A stretch of DNA of 13,581 bases from an uncultured Caulobacteraceae bacterium (lineage in GTDB: Bacteria > Pseudomonadota > Alphaproteobacteria > Caulobacterales > Caulobacteraceae), in the NCBI GenBank assembly GCA_937910255.1, contig CALEOQ010000015.1, positions 1-13,581 on the forward strand, written 5' to 3'. This document shows positions 7,367 to 13,581 of the stretch, in pieces (within the stretch, counting starts at the first letter, position 1; each line of letters opens with the position of its first letter). The notes under the pieces are model-generated. The model did not search any database. It saw only the letters and a list, made by a program, of their open reading frames with translations, and was not told the DNA's origin. The translations under genes were made by a program, and so were the position numbers.

Positions 7367-8557
7367 ATGACCCAAGCCTCCGATCCCGTCGTCATCGCCG
7401 CCTTCGCCCGCACGCCCATGGGCAGCTTCCAAGGCGCCCTGTCGCCGCTCAAGGCCACCGAGCTTGGCGCCGCGGCGGTTCGCGCCGCCGTCGCGCGGGC
7501 CGGTGTCCCACCTGAAGCGGTCGAGCAGACCTTCATGGGCTGCGTCCTGCCGGCTGGTCTTGGCCAGGCGCCGGCCCGGCAGGCGGCCCTGGGCGCAGGG
7601 CTGCCCAGGTCGGTGCAGGCCACCACCGTGAACAAGATGTGCGGCTCAGGGATGCAGGCGGCCATCATGGCCCACGACGCTCTGATGGCCGGTTCGGCCG
7701 AGATCATCGTGGCCGGCGGCATGGAGAGCATGTCGAACGCCCCCTATCTGCTGGCCAAGCACCGCGCGGGCGCGCGGATCGGGCACGATACGGCCTTCGA
7801 CCACATGTATCTCGATGGCCTGGAGGACGCCTATGAGCCGGGGCGGCTGATGGGTTCCTTCGCCGAGGAGACGGCGCGGGCCTACCAGTTCACCCGCGAG
7901 GCCATGGACGATTTCGCGATTCTGAGCCTGTCGCGGGCGCGCACCGCGACGGAAACCGGCGCCTTCGAGGGCGAGATCGTTCCGGTGGAGGTCGCCACCC
8001 GCAGGGGCGCCGAAACCGTCGCGACCGACGAGCAGCCCCAGAAGGCCGATCCGGCGAAGATCCCGAACCTCAAACCCGCCTTCGCCAAGGATGGGACGAT
8101 CACCGCGGCCAACGCCAGCTCGATCAGCGATGGGGCGGCGGCCCTGGTGCTGACCCGAGCCTCGGTGGCGGAGAAGCTGGGCCTGCCGGTGGTCGCGCGC
8201 ATCGTGGCTCACGCCGCCCACGCCCATGAGCCGGGAGCGTTCACCACAGCGCCGGTCCCGGCCATGCGCAAGGCCCTGGCCAAGGCCGGCTGGACCGTGG
8301 ACGAGCTCGATCTCTTCGAGGTCAACGAGGCCTTCGCCGTGGTGGCCATGATCGCCGAGCGCGAATTGGCCATTCCCCGGGAAAAGCTGAACGTGAACGG
8401 CGGCGCCTGCGCGCTGGGCCATCCCATCGGCGCGTCGGGCGCGCGGATCCTGGCCACCCTGATCGCGGCGCTGCAAGCGCGCGGCGGCCGACGCGGCCTC
8501 GCCAGCCTGTGCATCGGCGGCGGCGAGGCCACGGCGGTGGCCGTAGAGCTCGTCTGA
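7367..8557 (+). CDS. Acetyl-CoA C-acetyltransferase (thiolase family)
   Basis: A 396-residue thiolase, the normal size for cytosolic biosynthetic or degradative thiolases. These enzymes condense two acetyl-CoA to acetoacetyl-CoA or cleave 3-ketoacyl-CoA. The nucleophile is Cys92 in NKMCGSGMQA. NEAFA lies near residue 325. His352 sits in NVNGGACALGHPIGASGAR, and Cys382 sits in the terminal CIGGGEATAV. This full catalytic triad has the same spacing as Zoogloea thiolase. ATG at 7367 gives MTQASDPVVIAAFARTP, the standard opening beta-strand. The ribosome site is weak. It follows mnmA by 26 bp on the same strand, so co-transcription is likely, though the functions are unrelated. Whether it serves polyhydroxybutyrate synthesis, ketogenesis or beta-oxidation cannot be told here, since no phaB, phaC or fad gene is nearby, so I give no symbol. 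Confidence 0.92.
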   Translation: MTQASDPVVIAAFARTPMGSFQGALSPLKATELGAAAVRAAVARAGVPPEAVEQTFMGCVLPAGLGQAPARQAALGAGLPRSVQATTVNKMCGSGMQAAIMAHDALMAGSAEIIVAGGMESMSNAPYLLAKHRAGARIGHDTAFDHMYLDGLEDAYEPGRLMGSFAEETARAYQFTREAMDDFAILSLSRARTATETGAFEGEIVPVEVATRRGAETVATDEQPQKADPAKIPNLKPAFAKDGTITAANASSISDGAAALVLTRASVAEKLGLPVVARIVAHAAHAHEPGAFTTAPVPAMRKALAKAGWTVDELDLFEVNEAFAVVAMIAERELAIPREKLNVNGGACALGHPIGASGARILATLIAALQARGGRRGLASLCIGGGEATAVAVELV

Positions 8558-8558
8558 A

Positions 8559-8602
8559 GCGCGTTCCGATAAGTGGGAACCGGTTATCGGATCAAAACGC
8601 GC
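8559..8602. repeat. 44-bp extragenic palindromic element between convergent genes
   Basis: Two nested inverted repeats are visible: an outer GCGCGTT (8559-8565) with AACGCGC (8596-8602), and an inner CCGATAA (8566-8572) with TTATCGG (8584-8590), around a loop containing GTGGGAACCGG. It starts two bases after the thiolase stop and ends 21 bases before the fumC stop. From memory, elements with the core TCCGA-AA-x-x-GGxAACCGG-TT-TCGGA and GCGC ends are dispersed through alphaproteobacterial genomes. Here it could also form a hairpin ending transcription from both sides, although T-runs are short. Repeat status needs the genome to confirm. Confidence 0.75.
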
Positions 8603-8623
8603 GCCATCTAAAGGCTCTCAAGC

Positions 8624-10015
<1,392 letters not shown>

Positions 10016-10023
10016 CGGGGAAG

Positions 10024-10028
10024 CCTCC
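10024..10028 (-). promoter_or_regulatory. Ribosome binding site of fumC
   Basis: GGAGG on the minus strand, eight bases before ATG 10015. It decides the fumC start against the upstream in-frame TTG at 10031-10033. Confidence 0.85.
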
Positions 10029-10098
10029 AGCAACTGGTGTCGCGTCGGTTTAGCGAGGCCGGGCGAGACTGCAAAGCGTCTGCAGGCTAGAGAGGGGC

Positions 10099-10509
10099 AT
10101 GAACGATGGCTGGACCCACCACGGCAAGGTGCGCGCCCGGGAGGGCGAGGGCGCCATGGATGTGGTCGTCGATGGGCTGACCACCCAGGCCAAGTACTAC
10201 AAGCCGCTGATCTATGAGTTCTTTCGCAAGGCCTGGCGGGGCGGCCGACCGGCCTGGGGCGAGTATGCGGTCGAGATCACCATGGAATATGTGGGCGATC
10301 CGCCCTGGCTTGATCTCGACAATCTGGCCAAGGCGATCCTCGACGCCATCAAGGGCTACGCCTTCCACGACGACGCCCAGGTGGCGCGCCTGCTGGTGGA
10401 GCGGCGGGCCGGCGAGCGGGAGCGGATTATCGTCCAGGTGCGGCGGCTCTCGGACGGCTTCGCCGCCAGCACGCCGGCGCCTTCAAGCCGACTTGGCGGG
10501 CCGCTCTAG
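10099..10509 (+). CDS. RusA-type Holliday junction resolvase-like protein
   Basis: A 136-residue protein of the RusA family, small dimeric Mg2+-dependent endonucleases that cut four-way DNA junctions. The active-site block DLDNLAKAILDAIKGYAFHDDAQV (split here: D72, D74, N75, K78, then D91-D92-A-Q-V) matches E. coli RusA D70, D72, K76 and D91, with one residue fewer in the loop. The usual N-terminal PPSxNxYYR segment is replaced by TTQAKYYKPLIYEFFRKAW. ATG 10099 has AGAGGGG just upstream but very close; ATG 10156 (residue 20, MDVVVDGLT) also has GAGG-rich sequence before it and gives a more RusA-like start. RusA genes are often phage-borne, but no phage gene is near, so this seems a chromosomal housekeeping copy. 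The 3' end overlaps the next gene tail to tail by 27 bp. Confidence 0.85.
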   Translation: MNDGWTHHGKVRAREGEGAMDVVVDGLTTQAKYYKPLIYEFFRKAWRGGRPAWGEYAVEITMEYVGDPPWLDLDNLAKAILDAIKGYAFHDDAQVARLLVERRAGERERIIVQVRRLSDGFAASTPAPSSRLGGPL

Positions 10510-10869
10510 AGCCAGGGTCGCCACCATGGCGTAGGCCACGGCCACGAAGGCGCCGTAGCGGCCGAGGCTTTCCGGCGGCAGGCCGGGCATGAGGCTGTCG
10601 AACAGGATCATCACCACGGTCGCGCCGGCCAGGCCCGGGGCGCTGAAGGCCGTGGCCGCGACCAGCCAGCGGCGGCGGGGAATCCGTCGAAGCCTGGCGG
10701 TCAGATGGAAGAAGAAGGCCAGCGCGCCGGCCGCCAGGGCGGCGTTGAGGGCGTAGAACCAGAAGGCCTGTTCGATCAGGCCGCCGGCGAAGGCCGCGTA
10801 GAACAGGGTCGCCGCCCCCCAGACCACCGCCCCGGCCAGGGCGAACCACAGGCTGTCTTCTTTTGACAC
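10483..10869 (-). CDS. Small four-helix membrane protein (possibly DUF5367)
   Basis: A 128-residue integral membrane protein starting at GTG 10867-10869, with GGGGGA about 6 bases upstream. Four hydrophobic segments are visible: about 7-27 (LWFALAGAVVWGAATLFYAAF), 34-55 (AFWFYALNAALAAGALAFFFHL), 68-90 (WLVAATAFSAPGLAGATVVMILF) and 103-121 (YGAFVAVAYAMVATLAL). A basic loop RLRRIPRRRW lies between helices 2 and 3, suggesting that this loop faces the cytoplasm. Length and helix layout resemble the DUF5367 family, recalled and not searched. No catalytic or transport motif is evident. The C-terminus overlaps the convergent RusA-like gene by 27 bp. Function unknown. Confidence 0.75.
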   Translation of the reverse strand: MSKEDSLWFALAGAVVWGAATLFYAAFAGGLIEQAFWFYALNAALAAGALAFFFHLTARLRRIPRRRWLVAATAFSAPGLAGATVVMILFDSLMPGLPPESLGRYGAFVAVAYAMVATLALERPAKSA

Positions 10870-10945
10870 TTGATATCCCCCGTCCGTCCGATCTGGGGTC
10901 GTCCCTGCTTATCGCATGCCAATGTTCGACGAATGACAAGGGCAG

Positions 10946-10981
10946 AAAAAAACGGCCGCGCCTCTTGCGGGGCGCGGCCGT
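10946..10981 (-). terminator. Intrinsic terminator downstream of sciP
   Basis: On the minus strand an 11-bp perfect GC-rich stem (ACGGCCGCGCC / GGCGCGGCCGT on the plus strand, 10952-10962 and 10971-10981) with an 8-base loop is followed by seven Ts. It begins 33 bases after the sciP stop, so it ends the sciP (and possibly flgD-flgE-sciP) transcript. Confidence 0.93.
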
Positions 10982-11014
10982 CCTATCGCGAACCGACCTG
11001 GGGGGAGTTCAGGT

Positions 11015-11302
11015 TCAGCGATACTGTTGCAGTCGGGTGGTCCGCAGGCCGGCCAGGCCGTGGCGGTCGATCGACTTCTGCCAGGCCAGGAACTCCTCAG
11101 AGGTCAGGCCATAGCGGGCGAGCGCGTCGTCCAGGCTGAGCAGGCCGCCACGGACGGCGGCGACCACCTCGGCCTTGCGTCGGATCACCCAGCGCCCGGT
11201 GTCGGAGGGCGGCAGATCGGCCAGGGTCAACGGCGCGCCGGTCGGACCGATCACATAGGGCTCGCCACGGCTGTTCGTTCGGGTCTGCTGTTGTTGCAAC
11301 AT
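11015..11302 (-). CDS. sciP: SciP, DUF1153 helix-turn-helix inhibitor of CtrA-activated transcription
   Basis: A 95-residue small DNA-binding protein. In Caulobacter, SciP accumulates in the G1 swarmer cell and blocks CtrA-activated promoters, including flagellar and other motility genes, without displacing CtrA. The N-terminal tail is Gln/Thr-rich (MLQQQQTRTN). The conserved core begins YVIGPTGAPLTLADLPPSDTGRWVIRRKAEVVAAVRGG (about residues 16-53), and the helix-turn-helix follows: LLSLDDALARYGLTSEEFLAWQKSIDRHGLAGLRTTRLQQYR, with the typical 'RYxLTxEEFxxWQ' and 'HGLxGLRxTRxQQYR' signatures of the family. ATG 11300-11302 has GAAAGG about 10 bases upstream. It lies just downstream of flgE on the same strand, the arrangement seen in Caulobacter, and ends at a strong terminator. 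Identification is firm. Confidence 0.95.
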   Translation of the reverse strand: MLQQQQTRTNSRGEPYVIGPTGAPLTLADLPPSDTGRWVIRRKAEVVAAVRGGLLSLDDALARYGLTSEEFLAWQKSIDRHGLAGLRTTRLQQYR

Positions 11303-11367
11303 GGCTTTACGCCTTTCCCACCATCATCGTTGGGGCAGACAATAGGCCGGCTGACATAACAGCTGGT

Positions 11368-11372
11368 GAATC
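11368..11372. promoter_or_regulatory. GANTC (CcrM methylation) site upstream of sciP
   Basis: GAATC lies 66-70 bases upstream of the sciP ATG. GANTC is the target of the cell-cycle methyltransferase CcrM, and GcrA senses its methylation at promoters. Other GANTC sites that I noticed in this window lie inside genes. Regulation here is an inference. Confidence 0.4.
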
Positions 11373-11430
11373 CCGATAGTGAAAAATGGAGTAACCATTC
11401 ACTCCCCCATGTACTGAAATGATACAGTTA

Positions 11431-11465
11431 GAGATTTCAGGAGGCGTTAACCTTCACTAAATCTC
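11431..11465. promoter_or_regulatory. 35-bp dyad centred on a CtrA-like box upstream of sciP
   Basis: GAGATTT (11431-11437) is repeated inverted as AAATCTC (11459-11465), with AGG/CCT inside it and the palindrome GTTAAC (11446-11451) at the centre. Read on the minus strand, 11461-11446 is TTTA-N7-TTAAC, one base from the CtrA consensus TTAA-N7-TTAAC. In Caulobacter, CtrA activates sciP directly, so this is the best candidate for its activating site. It lies about 145-160 bases before the start codon and just after the flgE stop. Confidence 0.5.
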
Positions 11466-11479
11466 AGTTACTCTCCAAG

Positions 11480-12865
11480 TTATCGGCGCATACTGATAAG
11501 TTCCTCCAGCATCTGGTCGGCGGTGGTGATGATGCGCGAGCAGGCGGAATAAGCTTTCTGCGTCGTGATCAGGCCTGTGAACTCTGCTGACATGTCCACA
11601 GTCGAGTTTTCGAGGGTCGAGGGGGAAATAGCCCCGGCCCCGCCCTTGCCCGCCTGCTTGATCACATACTCGCCGCTGTCGATGGTGGCGCGGTAGGAGT
11701 TGCCGCTGACGGCCTGCAGCCCGTCGGCGTTGGCGAAGGTGGCGACCCCAATCTGGGCGATCTGTCGGACCTGGCTGTTATCGAAGATGGCCGAGACCAC
11801 CCCAGCCTCATCGACCTCCACCCCGACCACGGTGCCGACCGTGGCGCCGTCGGGGTTCACGAGGCGGACGGTCGAGGCGTTGGCGTACTGGGTCAGCTTG
11901 TCCAGGTCGAAGGTGACATCCTGGGCGCCGACGCCCAGGGCGTCATCCCAGCGCGGCGTGCCGGCCGTGCCGGACGCCCCCAGGCTGATGGTCGGTGCCG
12001 CGCCGGCTGCGCCGAACAGCGTGGTGTTGGTGAGGTCGATCGTGCCGTCCTGGTTGAACATGACCAGGCCCTCGGCGATCTGCCCCGAGGGGCCGCCGGT
12101 CACGTCGCTGGCGGGGATCGCGAAGATTTCCGCGTGCCACTCATTGGGGTTGGCCGATGAGCGCAGGAAGCTCATCGACACCTTGTGGGTGCCGCCCATG
12201 GTGTCGACGACGTTCATCTCGATGCTGAAGTCAGGCTGGGTGCCGGTCAGCGGGTCGGCGTTCTCCTCCCAGTCGGCCATCGAACGGGTCGTAGCGTCAT
12301 AGGTGCCTTCGGCCGCCGAGATGGTCTGGCGCTTGTCGAGATTGGCGTTGATGACGACATTGGCCGTCGCCTGCACCGCCGAGCCGAGGTTCTTGACGTT
12401 GATGGAGTCGAGCTCGGTCAGGTCGGACGGATTGTAGTCGATGGTCCCGTCGGCGGCGATCGGCCAGCCCTGCAGATAGAAGCCGGCGTCGTTGCGCAGA
12501 TAGCCGTCGGAATCCACGCTGAACGAACCCGCCCGCGTGAAGACCCGCTTGTCGGCCTCGGTCAGGCCGGCGCCCTTCTCGGTGACGATGAAGAAGCCGT
12601 CGCCGGAAATGGCCAGATCGGTCGAGGCGTTGGCGCTCTGGATCAGGCCCTGCTGGCTGATGTACTGCCGCGTCAGGCCCTGGACGCCGCCGGCGCTATA
12701 GCGCCCCGTCACGGCCTGGGCCGTGACGATATTGGCGAAGTTCACCTGGTTTCGCTTGTAGGCGACGGTGTTGATGTTGGCGATGTTGTCGGAGATCGCG
12801 GCGAGCGCCGAGGAATTGGCGGTCAATCCCGACACGCCGGCGAGCATGGCGCTGTTGATACTCAT
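11480..12865 (-). CDS. flgE: Flagellar hook protein FlgE
   Basis: The subunit of the hook, the flexible joint linking the flagellar rod to the filament; it is exported by the flagellar type III apparatus. The 461 residues carry the N-terminal rod/hook domain MSINSAMLAGVSGLTANSSALAAISDNIANINTVAYKR (written in part: 'ISDNIANINTVAYKR' at about 24-38). FISGDGFF-like LAISGDGFFIV lies near 84-94. A large variable surface region follows. The C-terminal coiled-coil segment is 'LENSTVDMSAEFTGLITTQKAYSACSRIITTADQMLEELISMRR'-like (about 418-461). AGAAGG 10 bases before ATG 12863-12865 supports the start. No cleavable signal is present, as expected for this route. It follows flgD by 57 bp on the same strand and is followed by sciP. 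A lone cysteine in the C-terminal helix is unusual. Confidence 0.95.
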   Translation of the reverse strand: MSINSAMLAGVSGLTANSSALAAISDNIANINTVAYKRNQVNFANIVTAQAVTGRYSAGGVQGLTRQYISQQGLIQSANASTDLAISGDGFFIVTEKGAGLTEADKRVFTRAGSFSVDSDGYLRNDAGFYLQGWPIAADGTIDYNPSDLTELDSINVKNLGSAVQATANVVINANLDKRQTISAAEGTYDATTRSMADWEENADPLTGTQPDFSIEMNVVDTMGGTHKVSMSFLRSSANPNEWHAEIFAIPASDVTGGPSGQIAEGLVMFNQDGTIDLTNTTLFGAAGAAPTISLGASGTAGTPRWDDALGVGAQDVTFDLDKLTQYANASTVRLVNPDGATVGTVVGVEVDEAGVVSAIFDNSQVRQIAQIGVATFANADGLQAVSGNSYRATIDSGEYVIKQAGKGGAGAISPSTLENSTVDMSAEFTGLITTQKAYSACSRIITTADQMLEELISMRR

Positions 12866-12922
12866 GGGGTGCTTGCCTTCTCTAGGGGTTGGGGGGGCGG
12901 ACGGACCCTTTCAGGACGGCGC

Positions 12923-13423
12923 TCAGGCCGCCTGCGCCGGGGTCTCTTCGTCTTCGCTGTCGTTGCTGGGATCGGGGGTGGTGTCGGCGTTCTGCGTCGA
13001 CGGCAGGCCAATACTGCTGATCGTCTGCCAGAGGGCGCGGCTGCCGCCGATGGTCACGTAGGTTTGGCCATCGACCTGCTCGACGGCCCGGACCAGGCCC
13101 TCGATGAAGACGTTGTGGCCCACGCTGGCCCCGGCCGAATCCGTAGCCGTGATGCGCAGGGTGTAGGCGCCGCCGTCGGGCAGTTGCGAGCCGAGAACGT
13201 TCTTGCCGTCCCAGCTGAAGTCGTGCTCACCGCCCTCGACATTCTCCAGGGCCTGGACGTGGACGATGGAGCCCTTGTCGTCGAGGACCTCGATCTTGAC
13301 GCTCTGGGCCTCTCGGTCGAGGCGGTAGATCCACTCAGCTTCGCCATTGGACAGGTTGGCCGTGTCGGTGGCCGCCCGGACCTCCTTGCCGATCAGGCTG
13401 ACCGCGTCGGCGACCCCCTCTCC
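12923..13423 (-). CDS. flgD: Flagellar hook assembly protein FlgD (C-terminal 166 residues, 5' end missing)
   Basis: FlgD caps the growing hook and lets FlgE subunits polymerise beneath it. The open frame runs from the adapter junction at 13423 to TGA at 12923-12925, without its start. The visible part reads GEGVADAVSLIGKEVRAATD, the well-known 'LIGKxV' region of FlgD. A Tudor/FnIII-like hook-cap domain follows, with IYRLDREAQSVKIEVLDDKG, ENVEGGEHDFSWDG and LPDGGAYTLRITATD. Then comes a strand block GHNVFIEGLVRAVEQVDGQ ending near LWQTISSIGL. The tail is a low-complexity acidic stretch (NADTTPDPSNDSEDEETPAQAA). A start at 13123 would give only the last third and is wrong. The missing N-terminal part is cut by assembly, not by mutation. 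It is the upstream partner of flgE, 57 bp away. Confidence 0.93.
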   Translation of the reverse strand, partial: GEGVADAVSLIGKEVRAATDTANLSNGEAEWIYRLDREAQSVKIEVLDDKGSIVHVQALENVEGGEHDFSWDGKNVLGSQLPDGGAYTLRITATDSAGASVGHNVFIEGLVRAVEQVDGQTYVTIGGSRALWQTISSIGLPSTQNADTTPDPSNDSEDEETPAQAA

Positions 13424-13481
13424 AGATCGGCAGCGCGTCGTGTAGGGAAAGAGTTTAGGTCTCGGTCGTCGCCGTATCCTT
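13424..13481. other. Illumina adapter sequence left in the assembly
   Basis: These 58 bases match the reverse complement of the Illumina TruSeq universal adapter from AGATCGG onward at 52 of 58 positions without gaps. It includes the exact 19-base run GCGTCGTGTAGGGAAAGAG, and later GTCGCCGTATC. The six mismatches are scattered, as expected for low-quality read ends. The FlgD reading frame loses sense exactly here. This is a technical artefact. Confidence 0.97.
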
Positions 13482-13581
13482 GAAAAATAAAATCATTCCC
13501 TCAATTTGGCACCGCTCCCCACACTCAACTCTCTTCTATCTCGTTTCTCTCCTTCTCTTTACCCCTTCTACTTCTCCCCCC
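13482..13581. other. Post-adapter read noise (not genomic)
   Basis: After the adapter there is an A-rich stretch (GAAAAATAAAATC), the usual run-off after an adapter, and then about 85 bases of C/T-rich low-complexity sequence ending in CCCCCC. Composition is wholly unlike the rest of the window. I see no gene or signal in it. Confidence 0.9.

Larger units (their letters stand above)
11303..11479 (-). promoter_or_regulatory. flgE-sciP intergenic region with probable sciP promoter
   Basis: This 177-bp spacer is distinctly more AT-rich than the rest of the window. It contains a CtrA-like box, a surrounding dyad and one GANTC methylation motif (listed separately), so it probably carries a sciP promoter rather than being a mere gap inside the operon. 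A further small inverted repeat, GGAGT/ACTCC at 11388-11392 and 11401-11405, encloses GTTAC on the minus strand, resembling half of a CtrA box. No clear terminator for flgE is present. Confidence 0.55.

Noticed and set aside
10038..10044. TGTCGCG, a reported SciP-type motif, between fumC and the RusA-like gene
   Set aside because: A 7-mer is expected by chance a few times in a GC-rich window of this size, and there is no CtrA box beside it.
12885..12900. G-run between flgD and flgE as a possible G-quadruplex or phase-variable tract
   Set aside because: A single run of seven Gs with irregular neighbours in a 57-bp operon gap; too weak to call.
12923..13123. A short 66-residue gene starting at 13123
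   Set aside because: The same frame stays open to 13423 and reads as FlgD, so this is only its C-terminal part.
12185..13483. Plus-strand 432-residue frame running to the right end
   Set aside because: It is antisense to flgE and flgD, and its last residues are translated adapter sequence.
13482..13581. AT-rich and pyrimidine-rich tail as a transferred island edge or regulatory tract
   Set aside because: It directly follows an adapter sequence and is better explained as read noise.

Overview
The window looks like one complete assembly contig from a high-GC alphaproteobacterium of the Caulobacteraceae (Caulobacter/Phenylobacterium type). The main evidence is the flgD-flgE-sciP cluster. SciP is a cell-cycle inhibitor of CtrA found in this part of the alphaproteobacteria, and in Caulobacter it also sits beside the hook genes. 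GC-rich codon use, an alphaproteobacterial-type MnmA and a palindromic intergenic repeat of alphaproteobacterial style agree with this. The genus is an inference.

Layout, left to right. 1-76 is G-rich and unreliable. 74-340 (-) is the start of a PAS-like signalling protein cut by the contig end. 477-1622 (+) is a secreted Ca2+-dependent PI-PLC-like phosphodiesterase. 1598-5537 (-) is a tightly overlapping operon in the order opgG (Tat signal), opgH, GFA-domain protein, for osmoregulated periplasmic glucans. 5694-5891 (-) is a small unknown protein. 6099-8557 (+) holds mnmA (tRNA 2-thiouridylase) and a thiolase, 26 bp apart. A 44-bp palindromic element separates the thiolase from convergent fumC (8624-10015, -). 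Divergent from fumC is a chromosomal RusA-type resolvase (10099-10509, +), which overlaps tail to tail with a four-helix membrane protein (10483-10869, -). Then come a strong terminator, sciP (11015-11302, -), a regulatory-looking spacer, flgE (11480-12865, -) and the 3' part of flgD (12923-13423, -).

The last 158 bp are not genomic. From 13424 there is a 58-nt Illumina adapter copy with 6 mismatches, followed by A-rich and then C/T-rich read noise. FlgD is therefore cut by an assembly artefact, not by biology.

Three themes can be read out: envelope glucan synthesis (opgG/opgH/GFA), housekeeping metabolism and tRNA modification (mnmA, thiolase, fumC), and flagellar hook assembly linked to cell-cycle control (flgD, flgE, sciP). 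I found no convincing new defence, mobile or biosynthetic system. The points most worth a second look are the adapter-contaminated end, the dyad with a CtrA-like box and GANTC site upstream of sciP, the GFA gene coupled to opgH, and the extragenic palindrome.
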